Positions 36,174-47,990 of a stretch of 64,000 nt of DNA are shown one piece after another. How positions within the stretch are numbered: position 1 is the first letter of the stretch; each line of letters opens with the position of its first letter. The translations under genes were made by a program, and so were the position numbers. The notes under the pieces are model-generated. The model saw only the letters and a list, made by a program, of their open reading frames with translations. It did no database searches and was not told where the DNA came from. The stretch covers positions 123,439,290 through 123,503,289 of the forward strand of contig CM075649.1 in NCBI GenBank assembly GCA_037953625.1, in the 5' to 3' direction. This DNA is from Crotalaria pallida (Eukaryota; Streptophyta; Magnoliopsida; Fabales; Fabaceae).

Positions 36174-39100
36174 TGTAACACCCCGATTTGGCCACTTGAA
36201 AAATATACTGTTTTAATTCCAAAAGGTAGTGGAAATGTGGGCCAATTTTTTTTTTAAAACATGTAACGTGGTTGAGTAGCATGAGTATGAGAACCACTAA
36301 ATTTTCAAAACCCTTTCGTAATTAAAGAGTGTTCCCATATCTCATACTGAAGTTCAAGTTCCAAACCGGAGTGTCACAAGGCACTACACTTTGCAACTTG
36401 ATTCTTCTCAACTCAATTACCATAGCCCATTAAAATAAATTTCTTCCACAAAAATTTGGGGTTACATCATGGCATTGCAATGAAACTAAGTAAATACAGG
36501 GAATACAAAATACTTCAGGGAAAATGAAAGACTATCACCAGGCCCATTGAACTGAAGACGAAAGTCCACGGGAATGCTTTGTTAGAGTCAACCTCAATTA
36601 CGTCCGCCTCCGAGTAGCTACGTCCTTGTCCAGTTCCTCTGGCTCCTCAGCCTCGGAGTCAATGTGTGAAGACAAAAGCATTGGGTATCCACCATGATAG
36701 TCAACTGAGCCACCGATCTCGGTGTCCTCACACTACTTCCGATCTCGATAATCCACTTTCCATCTTCCTTCGTCTCGAATGTCGAACGCCAACTTGATAG
36801 GATCCATAGACTAAGGGAATAGACATCGTAACACCAACATACAGAACAGAAGGACTAGAGAGAGTAAGTATTCCCAAGCATGTTATGCCAATGATGTGGG
36901 ATTACAATAGGTAAGATATTAAGAAATAACAAAAAACATATAAGTAAGCAGCACATAAAAGCAATCACATTCATTCACACAAACTTTTACTCATCTATCA
37001 TTACTTTTTCTTCTTCCAAAACTTTTCATAACTCGCTTCTGCTGCACAACTCTGATTCCATCATCACGCCATCTCATCCTCTTTTCCATGCTGTCTCTTA
37101 AAAATTATTTCTCTCACAATACAAGTTATCTTTTCTTATTTAAGTTTTATGAATTCGTATCCGTCAATGATGTGGGGATTTTAATCATCATTGAGGAGGG
37201 TTGCTCTCAAAGTTAGCACACACGTCTACATCTCCTCGGTCATCCACCCAACCTAGTCGGAAGCAAACAGGAGTACAGGACCTTTACCACGCGGGCACGA
37301 CAGCTGTCTCAACAATAAATGGTCCCAGACCAGGAGGATCTCGTCCTCAAATCAATTCAATAATATCAATAATCAAGGCTCACTGTACAACCAGTGGCAA
37401 ATCACAATGCCCCGTTCCAGTCCCTCTCACTGTTCTAGATTTGCAATCTAGGGGGCGACAGTATATTTCTAGGGAGCTCGCAGAACTTGCCACGGCATTG
37501 GACCCAGTCCCCACCACGTTAGTGCGCCACTTGTGGAGTTCGTTCTGCCTAGAAACATACTCTAGATTTCTTGACGTTTCACCGTCATCGTCCTCCCCTA
37601 ATGCAATCTCCTCCTAAGTATCCGCAGATACCTATGGTTTCTTCCTCTCCACTACTTCGCACTCTCATACCTCACCACGTATGTTCATGTCTTTTAAAAG
37701 TCTTTTATCTTTTTAAATCAACCTAATGGTCGGCCCATCCTTCGTGCATCCCTTCAATGAGTCCCGACCGCTATCTTTGCACATATTTCCTCTCATCATT
37801 TCTCACATAGCACAGAGCTGGGATCACATCAACCACTTGCATCTCATTCCACAATTTCTTTTAACAATCTCCTTTCTCAAACTTTCTCAACTCCTTGTTT
37901 CATCACTCTTTCCAAAATAGTTTCACAAACATGCCCAAAATAATGTTTCGAGATCTCTTTTTCAAAAATAGTGTTTCACAAACTCCTTTCGAAATTAGCA
38001 TTTCACAAATTCTTTTCAAAAACAATGTTTCATAAATTCTTCAAAAATACTGATTTCACAAACTTTCCTTAGAAATAATATTTCAGAATCTTTCTTCAAA
38101 ATAGGGTTTCACAAACTTTTTTCAAAAGTAAGGTTTTGCAATTCCTTTTTCAAAAATAACATTTCACAAATTCCTTTCAGAAATCTCATTTCGAAAACTT
38201 ATTGTTTCAATGAGCAGCAGCGGAGGAGCAAGCTCAACTCAACACCAGTCTCATTTCAACAATATCACAAAGGAACCGAGCTCCTTCTAAATCCCATCTC
38301 ATTCCACAACACAACATCACTTTCCCTAGCTCTGGCTCATCCACATCATATTCATCAATTCTTGCTCATCAGCGATTATAAATTCCACAACATCTCAACA
38401 TCTTTCTCAACCTTTATCTTGCATTTCTTTTATTCTTTTTATTCATTACTATTCACATTGTTTTCAATCTCATCATGCATAATAACTCATCAAATAAACG
38501 AATAAACAACATACTGACATTCAGATACCATCATATAAACTCATTACCTAATTTCACGTGGTCTTTGTCTCCTTCACACGAGTGGCCACACAATCAAACA
38601 ATTGCCACCGTGCTACTGACTCAGAACCACTAAGTTTCGACTTTTGAGATGGTTGAAACACTTAATATGTTACCTAAATACCACGGTGTTTGGGGGAAAC
38701 TTCTCTCTCACCTCAACCGATGACGATCTTCAATGCGCTCCTTAGTTTCCATTGCGACGTTCGTAACTGCTTCCCGATCGTTACTGGCACTCAGATAGTT
38801 CTCCCTCATTAAAAATCTTTCTTATATAATTATCTCGGAATAAAGCAACGTTACAAAACTTTTATTTGGAAATAAGCATTCGTTTCTTCTCAATAATTTG
38901 AAATCACTTTGGGTTTTTAAGCTCACAATCAAATCAAGTAAAACATTCATTTAAAAACACGTTGAGAAAATTAAAAACTTAAAATACTCTTTTCAGACAC
39001 TGGTTAAAAACATAATTAGTTCCCAGACCTCTTTAAAAGCCACATTTATCTCAAGGGTTTTTAAATATAAAATACCTTTAAATTAAAACCATGTGCTTTG

Positions 39101-41583
39101 TAAATCATATGAAAATATTTTCAAAACAATACTTCTTCAATCAATCAAATCACTTTATTTCCTTCAAAACCGAATTAAATCAAAGAAAATAACACAAGGG
39201 TTAAATCAAAACCTTTTGCAAATATCAACATTCAAATCATTTTCAAACATGTTAAATCATCCATAATTCATGCATCAATTTCACACTCATCATGCATGCA
39301 TACAAAACAAGAATCAAACACAAACCCCTATTATTTTCTATACATGGCCGAATCCTATCACACCTAAGGCAAGGTTTATATTCATAATCTCAAACACTCA
39401 TGATTACTAGCACTTAAACAAACATGCATGTATGGAAAATATTCACTTAAATACTTTATCTTACTTTAAACATCATAACCGAAAATAATTATTAAAAGAA
39501 AGGAATATCTTCAATTAAATTCATGTTAACATCTTCCAAATCACTTAGTTTTATCCTTAAGTTAACATGCAATGAAAAATCGATTCATTTCTTTTATTTC
39601 TTTCTCAAACCGAATGTAACATAAAAAAAATAACTCAAAAAGATAATCACACACCAAACCAATCTTATTCATTAAAAGATAACTCAAACAATAATCACTC
39701 AAGAAAATAAAAATAGCTTGAGTAAAACTTGTTCCTAAAACCGAATGGATCACAAAATCACTTTCAAGTCTTTAATCAAAAATTCAGATTTTCACATACT
39801 TGAAATCCATAGATCCACCAATAAAACACACATGCAAACAAAACAAATAAACTTTAATACTTATAAGGGCAAAACCGTGAGTTCCATAAAAAAATTCATC
39901 AAACATTAATTTTATAAATTTATCACAATAAAATCAAAGATCATATATATTCAAGATCAAGCTTAAACACAAACTTAAACACAAACTTCAAACAAAACCG
40001 TGAAGAAGAAAACTTATAGGTTGAAGATCAAGCTTTCAAGCATAAATATTCAAGATCAATACATAAGAATGACATGCAAGGCATTTAAACTTCAAGATCA
40101 TAAGAAAATAAGTACATGCATCACGAAATCAAAGTTTAACAAAGTCCATCACAAAGTTCTTTACAAAACTAAGATTATTACATTAAAACTTTCTTAAACA
40201 ACTACCTTAAACAAAAATCCTAATCTTTAAGCTTCAATTTCTCCTCTCCTTCTCCTAGGGTTGCTTCGGCCTCCTCTTCTTTTAGGGTTAATGGTTGTTT
40301 TTCTTCTTGATCTTTGAAGAAGGATGTGTTTGAAGAAATAAATCAAAGGTATTTGGGTTGGGAGTTTGGGGTTTTCACTCTTCTTTTTCTCTTCTCTTCT
40401 CTCGGCCTAACTCTCTTTTCTCTAAGGGTCTCAAGAGCTTGATGTGCTCTTGGGACTATGTGTTGGTATGAAAATGTGAAGGAAATGAAGAATGAACTAA
40501 GGCCTTTACTCACACACACACACGGTTCATATAGGCAAAGCAAGGGGGTGTAATTTTCCTCTTCTAGCCTCGGTCCAAGGTGCAAGCCTAAGGGCAATTC
40601 GGTCCACTCCTAAAGTTGCATGGGAAGGGTCTTATCACATGGGAAACATGATGGAAGAAAAGTCTTCCTAGGAACCATGACTCACCACCCTATTTCCTAC
40701 TTATTTTCTATTTAAATTTCTACTTTCTTAATGAATAAGAAAATTGCATCCTACTTGGTTCCTCTCATCCTCTCACGGCCGAACCATATGCATACATACA
40801 TATATAATTTTCTTTTCATTCTATCATGACAAACACATAACATTAGGTCATGGAATGATGCATACACTTTACACATACTTAAACATGCATATAACACTTT
40901 GACACCTTATGTTTTCTACCCAAACACACGGCACACACATACATACATCATACATATATTCACATTCACACAATTCATGCATTTCAAATTTATCATTCAA
41001 TTTTATTTCCTAAGATAAGAAAACACACATTCACATTTCAAAAATTCCAAAGATGCAACTTTAAAGAAATCAATTCACTTTATCAATTTATTTTCAAAAT
41101 AAGTTTATCTTTAAAATAAAACCTAATTTTCACACTAATCAAAGACTTTTAAAGAAACCATTTATTAAAAACCTCAAATCATATAAAAAAAGAAAATTTG
41201 TTTCTTTAAGAAATCTCAAATAACAAAATTGTAAGATCCATGAAGAATGTTTTGATAAATGCCAAAAGGTTTTGAACAAGCTTAAATGTGTTGATCAAGT
41301 TCAAGCTCAACAAGCAACAACAAACATCAAGTGATGAAGAGAGAGCCAACTCATGAAGACTTAGTTTGGTAGTTTGTGTTTTATTGTTTTATCTTTTGCC
41401 TCTCAAGTCTCTTAGTTTATGAGTTTGGGTAGAGTCATTAGAGGGTAGTGAATCTCTTTTGATTGCATGATTATATCATATTTTGAGTTTTCACTTTGCC
41501 TAAAATCAATAGGTGGCTTAAAGGTTTGAAAGAAAAGGTTTAGATTTTGAGAAAACAAGTTTTTAAGTGTTTTTTGAACTGAC

Positions 41584-41770
41584 TACTCGATTAGCCACTT
41601 GATTACTCGAGTAGAATTTTGCAGTCTTGCGCAAATACTCGATTAAGGCTCTGATTACTCGAGTAGAATTTTGAAGCTTTGCATAAATACTCGAGTAGTA
41701 ACTCAGATTACTCAAGTAGTAAACACTGATTACACTTGTTACTCGAGTAATGACTTGGCTACTCGAGTAA
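41584..41770. promoter_or_regulatory. CTCGAG palindrome cluster upstream of the E TATA box
   Basis: Five perfect ACTCGAGTA-type palindromes plus half-sites (ACTCGATTA, ACTCAAGTA), ending 80 bp before the TATA box. The 3' LTR copy (46029-46215) has six perfect ones. Confidence 0.6.
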
Positions 41771-41849
41771 CACGAGCTGTTACTGTTTTTAAATGAGTTT
41801 TTCACTTCTCAAAAGCACTTTTAACCATTCCTAACTTTTGGGTATTCTA

Positions 41850-41858
41850 TATAAACCT
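41850..41858 (+). promoter_or_regulatory. TATA box of element E 5' LTR
   Basis: TATATAAAC, about 620 bp into the LTR, followed by a pyrimidine-rich region consistent with a transcription start. Repeated at about 46293-46301. Confidence 0.65.
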
Positions 41859-42716
41859 ATTCCTAACCTTTGTGATCATATTCCATCATTTTGATAATCT
41901 ATTTTACAAAGAATCAAAGCCACTCTATTCTCTCTCACTTTCTCAAGATCAAAGCTTTATTTTTTTACATTCTTTGATCAAGAACCTTGAATCTCTCATG
42001 TTGATCTTTTCATAGCTTTTGAAAGAGATTCATAGGATTGTTATTTTTGTTTTCAATTGAGTTGTAATCTTTGCAAGAGGCAAGCTATCTACAACAATTG
42101 GAAGTCTTGGTTGTGAATCAAGCAAAGTTATATTGGAAGCCTTGGTGTGACATTTCATCAAACACTTGGAAGCCTTGTTGTGAAGCAAGCAATTGGAAGT
42201 CTTTGAAGAATCTCAAAGCAATTGGAAGTCTTGTTGAGGGGATTTGACAAGCAAGAGAAGAGGTTAGATTAGATATCAATAGGATTACAAGGCAAGGGTG
42301 TGGTATCTCTTGTAGACTAGCAAGAAGGGAGTCTTGTGAGGCATTTACTTATAATTTGAGAAACTCTAATTCCTCATAGTGAAGAATCTCTCTTGGTTGA
42401 AGAGGGGACTGGATGTAGCTTTCAAGTGGATGAAAGTGAACCAGGATAAATCATTGTGTCGTATCTCTAAACCTTAACTCTTTACATTCAAGTCATTTCA
42501 TTGTGTTCTTGGTTGAAAACCTAGAAAAAGATTGATTTTCATAATTGATTGAATTGAATCTTAATTGTGTAAATTGATTTGGGGAAAATCATTTTCATAA
42601 CCTAGGTAATCAATAAGAATATTGGTGTTAATCAATTCCGCTTTAACTCTGATCATATGTGTTAATTGATTGATTTTCGTATTTGATTGAAAAGTGATTT
42701 TTCAGTTTTAACAGTG

Positions 42717-42856
42717 ATTAATCGATTAACTGGTTTCATTAATCGATTAAAATAAATCAAGCTTTCGGAAATAATCGATTATCCTGTTTTGATAATCGAT
42801 TAACTGTATATTTTGAAGTGATAATCGATTAACAACTTTTTTGATAATCGATTAAC
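42717..42856. promoter_or_regulatory. ATCGAT palindrome cluster at the end of element E LTR
   Basis: Six TAATCGATTA palindromes spaced about 20-30 bp, inside the transcribed part of the LTR and about 155 bp before the PBS. One site is degenerate in the 3' LTR copy (47162-47301). Confidence 0.55.
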
Positions 42857-43013
42857 AGCTGAAAATTTTGTAAAAATCATTTGTTTTAATCGTTTCGATT
42901 TGTTTCTTTCGAAAATCTTTCAAGGTTTCTTAAACACCTATTCAACCCCCCCTTCTAGGTGTTCTCCTAGTGTCTCCTAGTTATTTCACCCACCGATTGT
43001 GGTTTTTCACAAT

Positions 43014-43025
43014 TGGTATCAGAGC
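43014..43025 (+). other. Element E primer binding site
   Basis: TGGTATCAGAGC two bases after the 5' LTR, followed by TCGGTCGAAAG as in element C. Complementary to initiator-Met tRNA. Confidence 0.92.
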
Positions 43026-43081
43026 TCGGTCGAAAGACATGAGCATAGAGCTTTTTCGCAAAGATCCTTGAGGAAACTACA

Positions 43082-44860
43082 ATGGGATTCGTACCCTTTG
43101 GTGGTGAAGGTGCTTCGATAAATCGCCCTCCTATGTTTGGTGGAGAGGGTTATGGTTATTGGAAAATTAGGATGATAATCTTTATAGAAGCCATAGATGT
43201 GAACATTTGGGAAGCCATTGAAAATGGTCCTTATATTCCCTCAAAAGATGTAGAAGGTGTGCTTACACTTACTCCCAAAGATAAGTGGACCGATGATGAT
43301 AAAAGGAAAATTCAATATGATTTAAAAGCTAAGAATATCATCACCTCCGCTCTATCTTATGATGAGTTCTTTAGAGTCTCCCAATGTCGTGATGCCAAAG
43401 AAATGTGGGACACCTTGCAAGTCACACATGAAGGCACTAGTGAAGTTAGGCGTGCTAGATTAAATTCTTTGATGCATGAATATGAATTGTTTCATATGTT
43501 GCCTAATGAATCTATATGTTTTATGCAAAAACGTTTTGCTCATATTGTTAATCATCTCATTGCTCTTGGTAAAACTTTCGTGAATTGTGAACTTGTTAAC
43601 AAACTTTTAAGATGTCTAAGTAGGGAATGGCAACCCAAGGTTACCGCAATTGTTGAATCAAAGGACTTGGACACCATGGACTTAGCAACACTTTTCGGAA
43701 AGCTTCAAGAACATGAAATGGAGCTTGAACGTTTGCATTTGTATGAAGAATTGGACAAGAACAAAGAAAGAAAGGGAATTGCTCTTAAAGCTCAAAGGTC
43801 ATATAAAAAGGAAGAGAGTTCCGATAATGATGATAATGAAGATTCCGATTCGGACATTGCTGAAGAGGAGATGAAACTTCTACTAAGAAAGTTCAATAAG
43901 ATTCTAAGGAGAAAAGGAAGGTTGAACAAAGACAAAAGTAAAGAGAAGAATTCCCCACACTACAAGACAAAGACTTCAAAAGAAGGTATAGTTTGCCATG
44001 AATGTGGAAAGCCCGGTCATCTCAAGTACTCATGCTCTAAGTATCTTAAGAAGCAGGAGAAAGAAAAGAAAACTAAAAGGGCATACATAGTTTGGAATAG
44101 TGATGATGAAAAAGACAAGAAAAGTACATCAAATAGTTCTTCGGATGATGAAGAAGCCGCTTGTCTCAACTTGATATCTCTAGTAAATGAAGAGGAAAGT
44201 TCAAATGATGAATCAAGTGAACAAAGCGACGAAAGCGATGTAAGTCAAACTAAATCCGAAATTTCTTCTAAATATGATATTCTATATAATGCTTATGAAG
44301 AAATGCATGAACAATTTAAGAAACTAGCTTTGAAAAACATTGAAAGGAAGAAGCTCATTTTGAAACATCAAAAAGAGATTTTAGAACTTCAAAAACAAGT
44401 TGATGAGCTTAATCTTCAAAATGAAACTCTTGATCTTATATATGCTAGTTCTTCTTGTGATTGTGCTAGTAGATTGAATATTGTGGTTGATTGTGAGGAT
44501 TGCAAGTTGCTTAAAGATGAAAATGCTATTTTGAAAAATAAGCTTGCAAGTTTCTCAAGTGGTGATATTAGATTGCGCACATTGTTAAATTTTCAAAGAG
44601 AAAATTCAAACAAGTTTGGTTTGGGTTATACTAATGATAAGAGTAAATCTCATAGAAATGTTGTTGATTTTTCTAAAGTTGATTTTTCAAATGCACCAAC
44701 ATGTTTCTATTGTGGTACTCATGGACATACTTCAAATGTGTGTTATATTAAAGTGCATGGTATACCTAAAGGAGATTTTGTTTGGATGAAAAAGGGTGAG
44801 AGTCCCTACACTAACAAAAATGGATCCAAAACCATTTGGATACCAAAAAGCAAAGCATGA
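43082..44860 (+). CDS. gag: Intact Gag polyprotein of element E
   Basis: A 592-codon frame beginning 57 bp after the PBS; the ATG at 43082 is chosen because family similarity starts at once (NRPPMFGGEGYGYWKIRM, residues 14-31). A UBN2-type capsid domain follows (KAKNIITSALS, EMWDTLQVTHEGTSEVR, WQPKVTAI, KLQEHEMELERL; about 30-225), then a Lys/Glu-rich linker, CCHC knuckle 1 (305-318), an acidic Ser-rich spacer, a coiled-coil-like segment (about 400-465) and CCHC knuckle 2 (541-554). It would form the particle and bind RNA. No stop or frameshift is seen, in contrast to the Gag of C. The frame ends where protease would begin in C. Whether it is expressed is unknown. Confidence 0.93.
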   Translation: MGFVPFGGEGASINRPPMFGGEGYGYWKIRMIIFIEAIDVNIWEAIENGPYIPSKDVEGVLTLTPKDKWTDDDKRKIQYDLKAKNIITSALSYDEFFRVSQCRDAKEMWDTLQVTHEGTSEVRRARLNSLMHEYELFHMLPNESICFMQKRFAHIVNHLIALGKTFVNCELVNKLLRCLSREWQPKVTAIVESKDLDTMDLATLFGKLQEHEMELERLHLYEELDKNKERKGIALKAQRSYKKEESSDNDDNEDSDSDIAEEEMKLLLRKFNKILRRKGRLNKDKSKEKNSPHYKTKTSKEGIVCHECGKPGHLKYSCSKYLKKQEKEKKTKRAYIVWNSDDEKDKKSTSNSSSDDEEAACLNLISLVNEEESSNDESSEQSDESDVSQTKSEISSKYDILYNAYEEMHEQFKKLALKNIERKKLILKHQKEILELQKQVDELNLQNETLDLIYASSSCDCASRLNIVVDCEDCKLLKDENAILKNKLASFSSGDIRLRTLLNFQRENSNKFGLGYTNDKSKSHRNVVDFSKVDFSNAPTCFYCGTHGHTSNVCYIKVHGIPKGDFVWMKKGESPYTNKNGSKTIWIPKSKA

Positions 44861-45446
44861 TTGTTTTTGTAGGTATAATTGAAGAGCAAAAGGACTTTCA
44901 TATGTTATTCATTCATTTGCTTCTTCAATTGGTATTAAGGAGAAAATCCTACAAATTGGTAACATTCGATATTATACAATTGGTATATTCAATTTGATAT
45001 TGTTGGATATTGCTCATAGTTCTCTCAATTGGTATTATTTCTTATAATGTGATATTGTTTATACTATTGAGAAAATACTATTGGTATCAAATTCTTACAA
45101 ATGTTTTACAATTGGTATCATGCTATTGGTATACAATTTGTTACAATTGGTATCATTGAGAGATTATTAGATGATTATCATGCTATTGTTGTTATATTGT
45201 TATTTCTTTACAACTGTTATCTTACTTTGTTAAGTGATATTATGACTTTCTAGTTTCAATTAGTTTGTTACAATTGGTATTATACTTCATTGTCATATTT
45301 TCTTTCCAATTGGTATCACATTTCAAAGTATAGTTCTTGTGTTTGTACAATTTGGTATCAATGTTGTGAAGAAATGAAAATTGTTTCTCTTGTTTTGGCT
45401 TAGTATTTTATATTTCAATTGGTATATATTACTTTTTGATAATGCC
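44861..45446 (+). repeat. Element E 3' noncoding region with PBS-like TTGGTAT repeats
   Basis: Eleven copies of TTGGTAT, mostly as CAATTGGTAT, between 44928 and 45425; at least five extend to TTGGTATCA, matching the first nine bases at the LTR-PBS junction (TTGGTATCAGAGC, 43013). The intervals are irregular. No coding frame uses them. Confidence 0.75.
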
Positions 45447-45674
45447 AAAAGGGGGAGAAATGGTTGTTTTGGAGAAAGGTTGTTTTTGTTGTTTTCTATA
45501 GGTTGAGCAAAGTTGTTGAAAATAAGGGGAAAATCAAGCTTCTATCAATTGGATTTCAAATGTCAAAAGCATTTATTGAGGGGGAGCAAGAGTCTCACCA
45601 AGTTATCAAATGGTTCAAGCATCAACAACTTCATACTTTCAAAACATGTTTGTCATTTTCAAAAAGGGGGAGAT
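45447..45674 (+). other. Element E repeated polypurine tracts
   Basis: AAAAGGGGGAGAAA at 45447-45460, GAGGGGGAG at 45578-45586 and AAAAAGGGGGAGAT at 45661-45674, the last abutting the 3' LTR. Multiplied tracts are typical of Sireviruses and match those in element C. Confidence 0.75.
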
Positions 45675-47456
45675 TGTAAGATCCATGAAGAATGTTTTGA
45701 TAAATGCCAAAAGGTTTTGAACAAGCTTAAATGTGTTGATCAAGTTCAAGCTCAACAAGCAACAACAAACATCAAGTGATGAAGACAGAGCCAACTCATG
45801 AAGACTTAGTTTGGTAGTTTGTGTTTTATTGTTTTATCTTTTGCCTCTCAAGTCTCTTAGTTTATGAGTTTGGGTAGAGTCATTAGAGGGTAGTGAATCT
45901 CTTTTGATTGCATGATTATATCATATTTTGAGTATTCACTTTGCCTAAAATCAATAGGTGGCTTAAAGGTTTGAAAGAAAAGGTTTAGATTTTGAGAAAA
46001 CAAGTTTTTAAGTGTTTTTTGAACTGACTACTCGATTAGCCACTTGATTACTCGAGTAGAATTTTGCAGTCTTGCGCAAATACTCGATTAAGGCTCTGAT
46101 TACTCGAGTAGAATTTTGAAGCTTTGCGTAAATACTCGAGTAGTAACTCAGATTACTCGAGTAGTGAACACTGATTACACTTGTTACTCGAGTAATGACT
46201 TGGCTACTCGAGTAATACGAGCTGTTATTGTTTTTAAATGAGTTTTTCACTTCTCAAAAGCACTTTTAACCATTCCTAACTTTTGGGTATTCTATATAAA
46301 CCTATTCCTAACCTTTGTGATAATATTCCATCATTTTGATAATCAATTTTACAAAGAATCAAAGCCACTCTATTCTCTCTCACTTTCTCAAGATCAAAGC
46401 TTTATTTTTTTACATTCTTTGATCAAGAACCTTGAATCTCTCATGTTGATCTTTTCATAGCTTTTGAAAGAGATTCATAGGATTGTTATTTTTGTTTCCA
46501 TTTGAGTTGTAATCTTTGCGAGAGGCAAGCTATCTACAACAATTGGAAGTCTTGGTTGTGAATCAAGCAAAGTTATATTGGAAGCCTTGGTGTGACATTT
46601 CATCAAGCACTTGGAAGCCTTGTTGTGAAGCAAGCAATTGGAAGTCTTTGAAGAATCTCAAAGCAATTGGAAGTCTTGTTGAGGGGATTTGACAAGCAAG
46701 AGAAGAGGTTAGATTAGATATCAATAGGATTACAAGGCAAGGGTGTGGTATCTCTTGTAGACTAGCAAGAAGGGAGTCTTGTGAGGCATTTACTTGTAAT
46801 TTGAGAAACTCTAATTCCTCATAGTGAAGAATCTCTCTTGGTTGAAGAGGGGACTGGATGTAGCTTTCAAGTGGATGAAAGTGAACCAGGATAAATCACT
46901 GTGTCGTATCTCTAAACCTTAACTCTTTACATTCAAGTCATTTCATTGTGTTCTTGGTTGAAAACCTAGAAAAAGATTGATTTTCATAATTGATTTAATT
47001 GAATCTTAATTGTGTAAATTGATTTGGGGAAAATCATTTTCATAACCTAGGTAATCAATAAGAATATTGGTGTTAATCAATTCCGCTTTAACTCTGATCA
47101 TATGTGTTAATTGATTGATTTTCGTATTTGATTGAAAAGTGATTTTTCAGTTTTAACAGTGATTAATCGATTAACTGGTTTCATTAATCGATTAAAATAA
47201 ATCAAGCTTTCGGCAATAATCGATTTTCCTGTTTTGATAATCGATTAACTGTATATTTTGAAGTGATAATCGATTAACAACTATTTTGATAATCGATTAA
47301 CAGCTGAAAATTTTGTAAAAATCATTTGTTTTAATCGTTTCGATTTGTTTCTTTCGAAAATCTTTCAAGGTTTCTTAAACACCTATTCAACCCCCCCTTC
47401 TAGGTGTTCTCCTAGTGTCTCCTAGTTATTTCACCCACCGATTGTGGTTTTTCACA
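45675..47456 (+). repeat. Element E 3' LTR
   Basis: 1782 bp, colinear with the 5' LTR without any net length change; differences are single substitutions. Confidence 0.92.
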
Positions 47457-47605
47457 AAAATTATAATTTGGTTTTCATGAAATCAAACTCAAATAAAAAT
47501 CATTTGCTAAAACATTTTTCTGAAAATCCTTCTTAAATTCTCAAAAATTATTTTTAAATAAAACCTCATTGATCTATTTGAGTCCAGAAGATGCGGGATG
47601 TTACA

Positions 47606-47990
47606 CTGTGCACAACGCCTCCTTCTCCATCACCGCGCGCCGCCGCCACCGCGCTCGCGCTCTTCCTTTCCACCAGTCGCGAACAGCGACTCCCTCCTAG
47701 CCAAAGAATGAACCGTCACCGCTGTTGGACCACCGCCGCATTTCCCTCTCGTGGCTTGGTCCCTTTCTCTCGGTCGTCTCTCTCCTTCACCATCATGTTC
47801 TCCTTCTCCCTGGGCCGCCACTCGCAGCCACGAACCAGCACCGCTGCCATGCGCGTTCTCCCTCCTCCAGTCGCACCTACCGCCGCCGCCGCCACCGTGG
47901 GGAGAGCCGCATCTTTCTTTTGCTAGTGGCCATGGATGCAGGGGTCACGAGTTAGGTAAACCGACGCCGATACCGTCGTTACCGTGACCA
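47606..47990 (+). other. GC-rich island in element D LTR
   Basis: A GC-rich stretch dense in CCGCCGCC and CG dinucleotides in an otherwise AT-rich LTR, repeated at about 51500-51900. Open frames on both strands here look like composition artefacts. It lies about 0.55 kb into the LTR, a plausible leader or a captured exon; I cannot tell which. Confidence 0.4.

Larger units (their letters stand above)
41230..43011 (+). repeat. Element E 5' LTR
   Basis: Starts TGTAAGATCC and ends GGTTTTTCACA. It holds a TACTCGAGTA cluster (41584-41770), then a TATA box (41850-41858), and near the 3' end a TTAATCGATTAA cluster (42717-42856). Confidence 0.92.
41230..47456 (+). mobile_element. Element E: gag-only Sirevirus-type retrotransposon (TR-GAG), structurally intact
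   Basis: Two LTRs of exactly 1782 bp (41230-43011 and 45675-47456) with about 20 differences by eye, a perfect duplication AAAAT (41225-41229, 47457-47461), a PBS, an intact Gag frame, and three polypurine tracts before the 3' LTR. The internal region (43012-45674) encodes Gag only; protease, integrase and reverse transcriptase are absent. Leader and Gag are clearly related to element C, so E is a non-autonomous member of the same lineage. It is the youngest layer in its part of the stack. Confidence 0.92.
28950..47605 (-). mobile_element. Element B: giant-LTR, non-autonomous retrotransposon (LARD-like), hosting E
   Basis: LTRs at 28950-34511 (5562 bp) and 36174-47605 (5200 bp without E and its duplication) flank only 1662 bp of internal DNA. 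The perfect 5-bp duplication CTGTG is at 28945-28949 and 47606-47610, and the empty site is visible in the right LTR of D near 51505. PBS and polypurine tract place transcription on the minus strand. No gag or pol is present. Large LTRs and a short noncoding interior fit large retrotransposon derivatives (LARDs), though those usually have an interior as long as the LTR. Confidence 0.85.
36174..47605 (-). repeat. Element B 5' LTR, split by element E
   Basis: 36174-41229 and 47462-47605 match the left LTR. About 360 bp present in the left copy (about 32720-33080) is missing here at about 39945. The empty site of E, AACAAAATTATAATTTGG, is intact near 34362. Confidence 0.85.
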
